A DNA stretch of 53,455 nucleotides from Rhodococcus zopfii NBRC 100606 = JCM 9919 (GTDB taxonomy: Bacteria > Actinomycetota > Actinomycetes > Mycobacteriales > Mycobacteriaceae). The DNA lies in contig NZ_BCXI01000049.1 in the NCBI RefSeq assembly GCF_001895025.1, forward strand, positions 1-53,455. Direction: 5' to 3'. Of this stretch, positions 44,740 through 53,455 are shown one piece after another. Every line of letters starts with the position of its first letter. The first letter of the stretch is position 1. A program made the translations under genes and the position numbers. A model generated the notes under the pieces. The model did no database searches. It saw nothing but the letters and a program-made list of their open reading frames with translations, and was not told the origin of the DNA.

Positions 44740-45300
44740 ATGGCTGACAGCATCCTGTTGCTCGCGGCGGAGGCGGAAGATCAGAATCCGCTCCTGCCCG
44801 CGACATATGACATCGTTTGGTCGCTCGTCGCCCTGATCATCGTCGGTCTCGTCTTCTGGAAGTACGTGCTTCCGCTGTTCCAGAAGGTCCTCGACGAGCG
44901 GTCGGAGCAGATCGAAGGCGGCATCAAGAAGGCGGAAGAGGCACAGGCGGAAGCCGCTGCCGCGCTCGAGCAGTACCGCGCGCAGCTCGCCGAAGCCCGC
45001 ACCGAGGCGGCACAGATCCGCGAAGAGGCCCGTGCCCAGGGCCAGCAGATCATCGCCGACATGAAGGCGCAGGCCCAGGAGGAGAGCGACCGCATCGTTG
45101 CCGCCGGTCACGCGCAGCTGCAGGCTCAGCGCCAGCAGATCGTGACCGAGCTCCGTGGCGATCTCGGCCGTACCGCCGTCGACCTGTCCGAGAAGATCAT
45201 CGGTGAGGCACTCTCCGATGACGTCAAGCGTGCCGGTTCCATCGACCGCTTCCTCAGCGAGCTCGAATCCCTCAGCGCTGACTCTGCATCCGGAAAGTGA
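44740..45300 (+). CDS. atpF: F0F1 ATP synthase subunit b
   Basis: The 186-residue peripheral-stalk protein has one N-terminal membrane helix ([20 protein letters not shown]). A long charged coiled coil follows (EERSEQ-like [20 protein letters not shown] through [20 protein letters not shown]). It anchors the delta subunit to the membrane. Its stop overlaps a possible GTG start of atpH. Here b and delta are separate genes, unlike the b-delta fusion of mycobacterial AtpH. Confidence 0.95.
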   Translation: MADSILLLAAEAEDQNPLLPATYDIVWSLVALIIVGLVFWKYVLPLFQKVLDERSEQIEGGIKKAEEAQAEAAAALEQYRAQLAEARTEAAQIREEARAQGQQIIADMKAQAQEESDRIVAAGHAQLQAQRQQIVTELRGDLGRTAVDLSEKIIGEALSDDVKRAGSIDRFLSELESLSADSASGK

Positions 45301-45305
45301 GCACC

Positions 45306-46142
45306 ATGTACGCAGCAAGCCGTGAGGCACTCGCTCATACGCGATCCGCGCTGCAGGACGCCTTGGCGTCGAGCACCGCATCCGCTGGTGCGGGTGCCGC
45401 GACTGCCGCTGCGGCACAGGCCGGCTCCGATCTGTTTTCGGTGGTCGAGGTGCTCGACGGCCAGCGCACCCTCCGCGGTGCGCTGGCGGACGCCTCGACC
45501 CCGGCAGCAGTTCGCCAGGCGCTGGCCGAGCAGGTCTTCGGGGGCAAGGTTTCGGCCGAGGCCCTGGCGACCGTCAAGGCCGCGGTGGGCCAGGACTGGT
45601 CGGCGCAGTCCGACCTGACCAACTCGCTCGTTCAGCTCGGCCGCGAGGCCCTGCTGAAGGCGGCGGAGGATCAGAACCAGCTGGACACGGTCGAGGACGA
45701 GCTGTTCCGGCTCGGACGGATCGTGGCCGGCGACGGGGAACTCGAGCAGGCGCTGTCCGACCGCAGCACCCCGGCGCAGGCCAAGCGTGAGCTTCTCTCG
45801 CGCCTCCTGTACGGCAAGTGCACCGCGGTCACCGAGGCTCTGGCAGTGCAGGCCATCGGGCGCCTGAAGAAGGCCCCGGCCGACACGTTCGACGAACTGT
45901 CGGCTCTCGCTGCCACGCAGCGGGACCGTGCAGTTGCCCACGTGCGCAGCGCCGCCGCCCTCAGTGAGCTTCAGACCGAGCGCCTCAGCGCGATTCTGAC
46001 CCGCACCTACGGGAAGCCTGTGACGGTCCACGTCGAGGTCGATCCCGAGCTCCTCAGTGGATTGGTCGTCCGGGTGGGCGACGAGGTCATCGACGGCACT
46101 GCTGCGGGACGACTCGCGGCCGTGCGGAAGAACCTCACGTAG
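45306..46142 (+). CDS. atpH: F0F1 ATP synthase subunit delta
   Basis: The 278-residue subunit joins the peripheral stalk to F1. The N-terminal helical domain ([20 protein letters not shown]) and the C-terminal sandwich ending [20 protein letters not shown] and [18 protein letters not shown] are family hallmarks. At 278 residues it is about 100 longer than E. coli delta, usual for actinobacteria. ATG at 45306 is preferred; GTG at 45297, overlapping the atpF stop, would add three residues. Confidence 0.95.
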   Translation: MYAASREALAHTRSALQDALASSTASAGAGAATAAAAQAGSDLFSVVEVLDGQRTLRGALADASTPAAVRQALAEQVFGGKVSAEALATVKAAVGQDWSAQSDLTNSLVQLGREALLKAAEDQNQLDTVEDELFRLGRIVAGDGELEQALSDRSTPAQAKRELLSRLLYGKCTAVTEALAVQAIGRLKKAPADTFDELSALAATQRDRAVAHVRSAAALSELQTERLSAILTRTYGKPVTVHVEVDPELLSGLVVRVGDEVIDGTAAGRLAAVRKNLT

Positions 46143-46204
46143 TCCACTACCGAACACACACCTAGAGATCTTTTCGAAGACCAGATACCGAGAGCAGGAA
46201 GAAC

Positions 46205-47848
46205 ATGGCGGAGCTGACGATCTCCTCCGACGAGATCCGTAGCGCGATTGACAATTACACCGCGAGCTACTCCCCGGAGGCCTCCCGCGAGGAGGTCGGC
46301 GTGGTCGTCGACACCAGTGACGGCATCGCGCACATCAGCGGTCTGCCGTCGGCGATGGCCAACGAGCTGCTGGAATTCCCCGGTGGCGTGCTGGGCGTGG
46401 CCCTCAACCTCGAGGCCACCGAGATCGGCGCCGTCGTCCTCGGCGATTTCCAGGACATCGCCGAGGGCCAGGAAGTCAAGCGGACCGGCGACGTTCTGTC
46501 GGTGCCGGTCGGCGACGGCTACCTCGGCCGCGTCGTGAACCCGCTGGGCCAGCCGATCGACGGACTCGGCGAGATCGAGTCCACCGAGACCCGCGCCCTC
46601 GAGCTGCAGGCCGCGACCGTGCTGGAGCGCCAGCCGGTCGAGGAGCCGCTGCAGACCGGCATCAAGGCCATCGACGCGATGACCCCGATCGGCCGCGGCC
46701 AGCGTCAGCTCGTCATCGGCGACCGCAAGACCGGTAAGACCGCGGTCTGCATCGACGCGATCCTCAACCAGAAGGCCAACTGGGCGACCGGCGACCCGAA
46801 GCAGCAGGTCCGCTGCATCTACGTCGCGATCGGCCAGAAGGGTTCGACCATCGCGGGCGTCAAGCAGGCCCTCGAGGAGAACGGCGCGATGGAGTACACC
46901 ACCATCGTCGCGGCTCCGGCCTCCGACTCCGCCGGCTTCAAGTGGCTGGCCCCCTACACCGGTTCGGCCATCGGCCAGCACTGGATGTACCAGGGCAAGC
47001 ACGTCCTGGTCGTGTTCGACGACCTGACCAAGCAGGCCGAGGCGTACCGCGCCATCTCGCTGCTGCTGCGTCGCCCGCCGGGACGTGAGGCCTACCCCGG
47101 TGACGTGTTCTACCTGCACTCCCGCCTGCTGGAGCGTTCGGCCAAGCTGTCCGACGAGCTCGGCGGCGGTTCGCTGACCGCGCTGCCGATCATCGAGACG
47201 AAGGCCAACGACGTGTCGGCCTACATTCCGACGAACGTCATCTCGATCACCGACGGCCAGGTCTTCCTCGAGTCCGACCTGTTCAACAAGGGCATCCGCC
47301 CGGCCATCAACGTCGGTATCTCGGTTTCCCGAGTCGGTGGCGCCGCCCAGACCAAGGGCATGAAGAAGGTGTCCGGCTCGCTGCGTCTGGAGCTCGCCCA
47401 GTTCCGTGAGCTCGAGGGCTTCGCCGCGTTCGCGTCGGACCTCGACGCCGCGTCGAAGGCTCAGCTCGAGCGCGGCCAGCGTCTGGTCGAGCTGCTCAAG
47501 CAGGACCAGTACTCGCCGATCGCCGTCGAGGACCAGATCATCTCGATCTACCTCGCGGGTGAGGGCATCTTCGACTCCGTTCCCGTCGACGACGTCCGCC
47601 GCTTCGAGGCCGAGCTCATCGAGGATCTGCACCGCAGCGCTTCCGGCGTCTACGACCAGATCGCCGGCGGCAAGGCTCTGACCGACGAGTCCACCGAGGC
47701 TCTGCTCGCCGCGACCGCCAAGTTCAAGGAGGGCTTCATCGCCTCCGACGGCAGCCGTGTGGTCAACGAGGCCGAGGCCGCCCCGCTGGGCGCCGACGAG
47801 GTCGAGCAGGAGCAGGTCTCCGTCAAGCGCACCACCGTTCGCAAGTGA
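46205..47848 (+). CDS. atpA: F0F1 ATP synthase subunit alpha
   Basis: The 547-residue F1 subunit binds non-catalytic nucleotide. It has Walker [16 protein letters not shown] near residue 173, [14 protein letters not shown] [20 protein letters not shown], the arginine-finger region [20 protein letters not shown], and [20 protein letters not shown]. An extended Glu-rich C-terminus of about 30 residues is typical of mycolate-forming actinomycetes, where it suppresses ATP hydrolysis. GCAGGAAGAAC precedes the ATG. Confidence 0.97.
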   Translation: MAELTISSDEIRSAIDNYTASYSPEASREEVGVVVDTSDGIAHISGLPSAMANELLEFPGGVLGVALNLEATEIGAVVLGDFQDIAEGQEVKRTGDVLSVPVGDGYLGRVVNPLGQPIDGLGEIESTETRALELQAATVLERQPVEEPLQTGIKAIDAMTPIGRGQRQLVIGDRKTGKTAVCIDAILNQKANWATGDPKQQVRCIYVAIGQKGSTIAGVKQALEENGAMEYTTIVAAPASDSAGFKWLAPYTGSAIGQHWMYQGKHVLVVFDDLTKQAEAYRAISLLLRRPPGREAYPGDVFYLHSRLLERSAKLSDELGGGSLTALPIIETKANDVSAYIPTNVISITDGQVFLESDLFNKGIRPAINVGISVSRVGGAAQTKGMKKVSGSLRLELAQFRELEGFAAFASDLDAASKAQLERGQRLVELLKQDQYSPIAVEDQIISIYLAGEGIFDSVPVDDVRRFEAELIEDLHRSASGVYDQIAGGKALTDESTEALLAATAKFKEGFIASDGSRVVNEAEAAPLGADEVEQEQVSVKRTTVRK

Positions 47849-47896
47849 GCGGGGAGACCATGACCCAGCGTCCAGTGAAGGGAGTGTGATCGACGA

Positions 47897-48880
47897 ATGG
47901 CAAGCTTGCGTGAGCTGCGCTCGCGGATCAAGTCGGTCAACTCGACCAAGAAGATCACCAAGGCGCAGGAACTGATCGCGACTTCGCGCATCACCAAGGC
48001 CCAGGCTCGGGTTGCCGCGTCGAAGCCGTACTCCGAGGAGATCACCAAGGTTCTCTCGGAGCTGGCGAGTGCGTCCGCGTCGTTGGATCACCCCCTGCTC
48101 AACGAGCGCGAGAACCCCAAGCGTGCCGCCGTGCTGGTCGTGACCAGCGACCGCGGTATGTGCGGTGGCTACAACTCCAACGTTCTCAAGGAAGCCGAAG
48201 AGCTGCGTCAGCTGCTCATCAGCGAGGGCAAGGAGCCGGTGCTGTACGTGCTCGGCGGTAAGGGCCTGGCCTTCTACACCTTCCGCGAGCGCCCGGTCGC
48301 GGGTGCGTGGACCGGCTTCTCACAGGCGCCGCGCTACTCGGATGCCGCGAAGGCCAGCCGCCACCTGGTGGAGCTGTTCATGGCCGGGTCCGGTTCCGAG
48401 GTGTCCGCACCGAACGGCGTGGGCACCATCGAGGGCGTCGACGAACTGCACATCGTCTACACGCGTTTCGTGTCGATGCTGACGCAGACCCCCGAGGTCC
48501 GCCGCATGGCGCCGCTCGAGGTGAGCATCACCGAGGACGAGATCGATCTCGGTGAGGACATGCTCTCCGACGGGCACCGCGCGTCGGGCAGCGAAGGGCC
48601 GCGTGCCGGCTACAACTTCGAGCCGGAGGCCGGGACGTTGCTCGCGGCGCTGCTGCCGAAGTACATCAGCACGCGCATCTTCGCGTCGCTGCTGGACGCC
48701 GCAGCCTCCGAGTCGGCTGCTCGTCGTACCGCCATGAAGGCCGCGACGGACAACGCCACGGAACTGGTGAACACCCTCAGCCGTCAGGCGAACCAGGCCC
48801 GCCAGGCCCAGATCACCCAGGAAATCAGCGAGATCGTCGGCGGTGCCGGTGCGCTCGCCTCGAGTGCAGGAAGTGACTGA
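47897..48880 (+). CDS. atpG: F0F1 ATP synthase subunit gamma
   Basis: The 327-residue central-shaft subunit has the N-terminal [20 protein letters not shown] coiled coil, the [20 protein letters not shown] strand and the C-terminal helix [20 protein letters not shown]. It turns inside the alpha/beta hexamer. A loop around [20 protein letters not shown] corresponds to the insertion known from mycobacterial gamma. It lies 48 bases after atpA, with GAAGGGAGTG upstream of the ATG. Confidence 0.96.
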   Translation: MASLRELRSRIKSVNSTKKITKAQELIATSRITKAQARVAASKPYSEEITKVLSELASASASLDHPLLNERENPKRAAVLVVTSDRGMCGGYNSNVLKEAEELRQLLISEGKEPVLYVLGGKGLAFYTFRERPVAGAWTGFSQAPRYSDAAKASRHLVELFMAGSGSEVSAPNGVGTIEGVDELHIVYTRFVSMLTQTPEVRRMAPLEVSITEDEIDLGEDMLSDGHRASGSEGPRAGYNFEPEAGTLLAALLPKYISTRIFASLLDAAASESAARRTAMKAATDNATELVNTLSRQANQARQAQITQEISEIVGGAGALASSAGSD

Positions 48881-50335
<1,455 letters not shown>

Positions 50336-50341
50336 TCCACC

Positions 50342-50707
50342 ATGGCTGAAATGACCGTGGACATCGTTGCCGTCGAGCAGCGTGTGTGGTCGGGTTCGGC
50401 GAAGCTGGTCACCGCGCAGACCACCGAGGGTGAGATCGGCGTCATGCCCGGACACGAGCCGGTTCTCGGCCAGCTCGTCGAGGGCGGCGTCGTGTCCGTC
50501 ACGACCGTCGACGGTGAGCGCATCGTCGCGGCCGTGCACGGCGGCTTCCTGTCGGTGACCGCGACGACCGTGACCGTGCTCGCCGAAGACGCGGATCTCG
50601 TTCAGGACATCGACGTCGAGGCCGCCAAGGCTGTCCTCGCCGAGAGCCAGGACGAAGCGGAGATCGCAGCGGCCAAGGGCCGCCTGCGGGCCATCGAGCG
50701 GGCCTGA
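50342..50707 (+). CDS. atpC: F0F1 ATP synthase subunit epsilon
   Basis: The 121-residue subunit begins [20 protein letters not shown] and has the beta-barrel segments [20 protein letters not shown] and [20 protein letters not shown], followed by a short helical C-terminus with [20 protein letters not shown]. It sits on gamma and regulates hydrolysis. It closes the ATP synthase operon, six bases after atpD. Confidence 0.95.
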   Translation: MAEMTVDIVAVEQRVWSGSAKLVTAQTTEGEIGVMPGHEPVLGQLVEGGVVSVTTVDGERIVAAVHGGFLSVTATTVTVLAEDADLVQDIDVEAAKAVLAESQDEAEIAAAKGRLRAIERA

Positions 50708-50743
50708 TCGAAGTCACGAGAAGCCGCGACGGAGCCACGAGCA

Positions 50744-51178
50744 GTGACAGTAGGAATGATCGTTCTTCTCATTCTTGTTGTGCTGCTCGCCGGCGCCGTC
50801 GCGGCTTTTCTGTACCGTCTCCGTAAACTCCGCGGCGGTGGCACCGCCGCGATCCTCCGGGTTCTGCCCAACGCTGCCGGCGTCGGCTGGCGGCACGGCA
50901 TCATCCGGTACGGCGAGAACAATCTCGTCTTCTACAAGCTCTCCAGTCTCCGCCTCGGGCCGGATTCCCGAATCACCCGTCAAGGCGTCGAGGTGCGCGA
51001 TCGGCGCAAGCCGGAGGGCAACGAGTACGACATCATGACCGAGGACATCGTGATCCTCGAGTTGACCGACGACGACGACATCTTCGAAGTCGCGTTCGAC
51101 AGCGGCGCGCTGACGGCCTTCCTGTCCTGGGTCGAATCGCGCCCGTCGGATCGGTCGCAGCGCCGCCGCCCGCTCTGA
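50744..51178 (+). CDS. DUF2550-domain membrane protein
   Basis: The 144-residue protein has one N-terminal membrane helix (GMIVLLILVVLLAGAVAAFL) and a soluble DUF2550 domain (WRHGIIRYGENNLVFYKLSS, TEDIVILELTDDDDIFEVAF). This is the conserved neighbour downstream of atpC in mycobacteria and relatives. The function is unknown. The GTG start lies 36 bases after atpC, so it is probably co-transcribed. Confidence 0.88.
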   Translation: MTVGMIVLLILVVLLAGAVAAFLYRLRKLRGGGTAAILRVLPNAAGVGWRHGIIRYGENNLVFYKLSSLRLGPDSRITRQGVEVRDRRKPEGNEYDIMTEDIVILELTDDDDIFEVAFDSGALTAFLSWVESRPSDRSQRRRPL

Positions 51179-51186
51179 CCCCATCG

Positions 51187-51226
51187 GTGCGCGGTTCCGG
51201 TAGCAGACACCACCGAAACCACGCAC
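51187..51226. repeat. 40-bp palindromic element, copy 2
   Basis: A 15-bp imperfect stem (51187-51201 with 51212-51226, two mismatches, ten-base loop) lies between the convergent DUF2550 and adenosyltransferase genes. On the minus strand both mismatches become G-U pairs, so it may act as a terminator there, although no T-run follows. Its minus-strand arm GCTACCGGAACCGCGCAC is 17 of 18 identical to the element at 18468-18507. Confidence 0.55.
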
Positions 51227-51232
51227 GACCGG

Positions 51233-51805
51233 TCAGGCGCCGGCGCCCGGCTTCCATAGGACGTCGCCGTCCGGGTTCGCGATCCGGCTCAGAATGAACA
51301 GTAGGTCGGACAGCCGGTTGAGGTATTTCGCCGGCAGTACGTTCGTGTCGTCCGGATGCGCTTCCACAGCCGCCCACGCCGAGCGTTCCGCCCGCCGCGT
51401 GACGGTGCGAGCGGTGTGCAGCAACGCCGCCAGGGGAGTGCCCCCGGGAAGAATGAACGAATTCAGCGGCTCGAGTTCCTCATTGAACTCGTCGCACCAT
51501 CCCTCCAGCCGATCGATGTACGCCTGGGTGATCCGCAGCGGCGGATACTTCGGATTCTCGACAACCGGAGTCGACAGATCGGCGCCCGCGTCGAACAGAT
51601 CGTTCTGGATCTGCTGAAGGACGGGTACGAAGCGTTCCGGCGCATTGCCGAGGGCAAGCGCGACGCCGAGGGCCGCGTTCGTCTCGTCGCAGTCGGCGTA
51701 CGCATTCAGCCGCGGGTCGTTCTTCGACACCCGGGAGAAGTCGCTCAGCCCGGTCGTTCCGTCGTCGCCGGTACGGGTGTAGATCCTGGTGAGGTGGACA
51801 GCCAT
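51233..51805 (-). CDS. cob(I)alamin adenosyltransferase, PduO type
   Basis: The 190-residue enzyme moves adenosyl from ATP to cobalamin. It has the N-terminal ATP loop [59 protein letters not shown] and the conserved RRAERSAW, all PduO-type markers. [10 protein letters not shown] at 51805 is the family start; GTG at 51814 would add three residues. It is divergent from murA. Adenosylcobalamin is needed by methylmalonyl-CoA mutase, which acts on the propionate produced by the valine operon in this window. Confidence 0.93.
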   Translation of the reverse strand: MAVHLTRIYTRTGDDGTTGLSDFSRVSKNDPRLNAYADCDETNAALGVALALGNAPERFVPVLQQIQNDLFDAGADLSTPVVENPKYPPLRITQAYIDRLEGWCDEFNEELEPLNSFILPGGTPLAALLHTARTVTRRAERSAWAAVEAHPDDTNVLPAKYLNRLSDLLFILSRIANPDGDVLWKPGAGA

Positions 51806-51848
51806 GGCCGTCACGGTACCGGCTCGGGTGGGAACGCGGAGTCCTCGT

Positions 51849-51854
51849 TACGCT
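51849..51854 (+). promoter_or_regulatory. candidate -10 element of murA (leaderless type)
   Basis: TACGCT lies eight bases before the murA GTG and no Shine-Dalgarno sequence is present between them. Confidence 0.4.
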
Positions 51855-51862
51855 GTGGCGTT

Positions 51863-53125
51863 GTGAGTGAACGCTTTCTCGTCACCGGTGGTAACCGGCT
51901 CGTGGGTGAGGTCGTCGTCGGTGGTGCCAAGAACAGTGTTCTGAAACTGATGGCGGCTGCGTTGCTCGCCGAGGGCACCACTGTCATCACCAATTGCCCC
52001 GACATACTCGATGTTCCCCTGATGGCCGAGGTACTCCGCGGTCTCGGCTGCGTCGTCGAACTCGACCGCGACGAAGTTCGCATCACAACGCCCGCGCAGC
52101 CGCAGTACCGCGCAGATTTCGCGGCGGTCCGGCAGTTCCGCGCATCGGTCTGTGTTCTGGGACCGCTCGTCGCACGGTGCCGACGCGCCGTGGTCGCGTT
52201 GCCGGGCGGCGACGCGATCGGTTCCCGACCGCTGGACATGCACCAGACCGGTCTGCGTCTTCTGGGAGCGCACAGCACGATCGAGCACGGTTGCGTCGTC
52301 GCCGAGGCCGACGATCTGCACGGCGCGACCATTCGCCTGGCCTTTCCATCGGTCGGAGCCACCGAGAACATCCTCATGGCGGCTGTGCTAGCCAAAGGCG
52401 ACACGACCATCGACAACGCCGCGCGCGAGCCGGAGATCGTCGACCTGTGCAACATGCTCGTGCAGATGGGTGCGCGGATCAGCGGAGCTGGATCGACCAC
52501 GCTCCGGATCACGGGTGTCACCGCGCTGGAGCCGACGACACATCGCTGCATCGGCGACCGGATCGTCGCGGCGACGTGGGGGATCGCCGCTGCCATGACG
52601 CAGGGCGATGTCCGGGTTCGCGGCATCAATCCCAAGCACCTCACGCTCGTGCTCGACAAGCTGCGGGCAGCCGGTGCCGAGGTCACTCCCGAGGTCGACG
52701 GTTTCCGGGTCGTCCAGAACGGGCGGCCCCGGGCAGTCAACTTCGCGACGCTTCCCTATCCCGGATTCCCCACCGACCTGCAGCCCATGGCGATCGGGCT
52801 CGCCGCGGTCGCCGACGGAACCTCGATGATCACGGAGAACGTGTTCGAAGCACGCTTCCGGTTCGTCGAGGAGATGGTCCGGCTCGGTGCCGACGCGCGA
52901 ACCGATGGTCATCACGCGGTGGTGCGTGGGGTCGAGGAATTGTCGAGCGCGCCGGTGTGGTCGTCCGATATCCGGGCAGGCGCCGGTCTTGTTCTTGCCG
53001 GTCTGTGTGCCGACGGGGTGACCGAGGTGCACGACGTCTACCACATCGACCGTGGCTATCCGCGGTTCGTGGAGATCATCAAGGAACTCGGCGGGGGAAT
53101 CGAACGGGTCGGTGTCGACGCCTGA
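51863..53125 (+). CDS. murA: UDP-N-acetylglucosamine 1-carboxyvinyltransferase, Asp117 form
   Basis: The 420-residue enzyme adds enolpyruvate to UDP-GlcNAc, the first committed step of peptidoglycan synthesis. It has [20 protein letters not shown] at the N-terminus, the catalytic loop [20 protein letters not shown], and [20 protein letters not shown]. The usual catalytic-loop Cys is Asp117 here, as in Mycobacterium tuberculosis, a change that gives intrinsic fosfomycin resistance. GTG at 51863 gives the family N-terminus. The downstream region looks like an rRNA operon promoter, as in mycobacteria. Confidence 0.95.
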   Translation: MSERFLVTGGNRLVGEVVVGGAKNSVLKLMAAALLAEGTTVITNCPDILDVPLMAEVLRGLGCVVELDRDEVRITTPAQPQYRADFAAVRQFRASVCVLGPLVARCRRAVVALPGGDAIGSRPLDMHQTGLRLLGAHSTIEHGCVVAEADDLHGATIRLAFPSVGATENILMAAVLAKGDTTIDNAAREPEIVDLCNMLVQMGARISGAGSTTLRITGVTALEPTTHRCIGDRIVAATWGIAAAMTQGDVRVRGINPKHLTLVLDKLRAAGAEVTPEVDGFRVVQNGRPRAVNFATLPYPGFPTDLQPMAIGLAAVADGTSMITENVFEARFRFVEEMVRLGADARTDGHHAVVRGVEELSSAPVWSSDIRAGAGLVLAGLCADGVTEVHDVYHIDRGYPRFVEIIKELGGGIERVGVDA

Positions 53126-53226
53126 CAGTGTGCTGCGGGTCACGAACACGGCTCCGGCGCGGTGCGCGTCCGGCGACCGCTCGTGACCAGGGCAAACTCG
53201 CTTCCGCAACGTCGTGACCAGGCGAT

Positions 53227-53256
53227 TTGGAAATTGAATTGATCCTCCCGTAACTT
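53227..53256 (+). promoter_or_regulatory. candidate rrn promoter P1
   Basis: TTGGAA and TAACTT with an 18-bp spacer, in a locally AT-rich stretch that stands out from its surroundings. Confidence 0.5.
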
Positions 53257-53336
53257 ATTCCAGGTCAGAGCGACACGGACACCGACCCAGACCTGATGGA
53301 CCGGGACAACGAGGTTGGTCGAAGGCGCCTGAACGA

Positions 53337-53366
53337 TTTACTCCGACACAAGCCTTCTGGTAAGGT
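53337..53366 (+). promoter_or_regulatory. candidate rrn promoter P2
   Basis: TTTACT and TAAGGT with an 18-bp spacer. TGG directly before the -10 makes an extended -10 (TGn). Confidence 0.5.
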
Positions 53367-53455
53367 TGGTGTCCGCGCCGGAAGCCGAACAGCTTGCCGA
53401 CGACGAACAAGTCACCCCTTAGCAAGCGAATTCCAATTCGTGCGTGATGGTGTGC

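Larger units (their letters stand above)
53126..53455 (+). promoter_or_regulatory. 330-base region without a gene: rRNA operon promoter and leader
   Basis: No coding frame is supported here. Two promoter-like sequences are followed by a leader containing small hairpins (for example around GCGAATTCCAATTCGT near 53424-53442). In mycobacteria and relatives 16S rRNA follows murA, so rrs should begin shortly after the window. The 16S sequence itself is not reached. Confidence 0.7.

Overview
The window looks like a chromosomal segment of a high-GC actinomycete, most probably Rhodococcus or a close Nocardiaceae relative. The evidence is the strong GC bias, frequent GTG starts, many 4-base start/stop overlaps (ATGA, GTGA), and a right half whose order argS-lysA-hom-thrC-thrB-rho-rpmE-prfA-prmC-sua5-wecA-atpI-atpBEFHAGDC-DUF2550-pduO-murA-(rrn leader) is, from memory, the order seen in Mycobacterium and its relatives. 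I ran no searches; family calls come from motifs and recognised sequence similarity.

Layout. 1-1683: an IS1380-family insertion sequence reaching the left edge of the window. Its right end cuts an already frameshifted ABC-transporter ATPase gene. 2235-6765: accessory genes, namely a RibD/DHFR-like reductase, a DGPF (YciI-like) protein paired with an ECF42-type sigma factor, a membrane-anchored HNH nuclease, a small unknown protein and a quinone-oxidoreductase-like enzyme. 6793-10358: a HelZ-like SNF2 ATPase with a SWIM zinc-finger partner. 10497-15933: a complete valine/isobutyryl-CoA degradation operon (mmsA, acyl-CoA dehydrogenase, 3-hydroxyisobutyryl-CoA hydrolase, mmsB, enoyl-CoA hydratase) closed by a strong terminator.

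16018-26947 is the most interesting part. A sulfotransferase-SDR-DUF1214 operon runs leftward, and a cysD-cysNC-cysQ operon, which makes PAPS and removes PAP, runs rightward. An IclR-family regulator gene lies between them. The two operons have near-identical promoters: TTGACC, 18 bp, TATCGT, with a TNNAACNNGTTNNA site in each spacer (the KstR operator consensus as I recall it). Exactly 24 bp after each -10 comes a shared 17-mer, CGGTACATATTTG(G/A)ACC. This predicts a co-regulated make-use-recycle module for sulfonation, probably tied to steroid metabolism. CysQ carries an extra C-terminal NTF2/SnoaL-like domain, and MBL-fold and limonene-epoxide-hydrolase-like genes follow.

27028-28738: tRNA-Arg(CCG) and a DUF305/DUF3105 membrane-protein pair. 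28872-35348: argS and lysine/threonine biosynthesis. 35698-42800: rho, L31, release factor 1 and its methyltransferase, tRNA threonylcarbamoylation and the initiating cell-wall glycan transferase. 42812-50707: the complete F1Fo ATP synthase operon. After DUF2550 and a cobalamin adenosyltransferase comes murA, with the Asp117 form linked to fosfomycin resistance. The window ends in what appears to be the promoter/leader of an rRNA operon.
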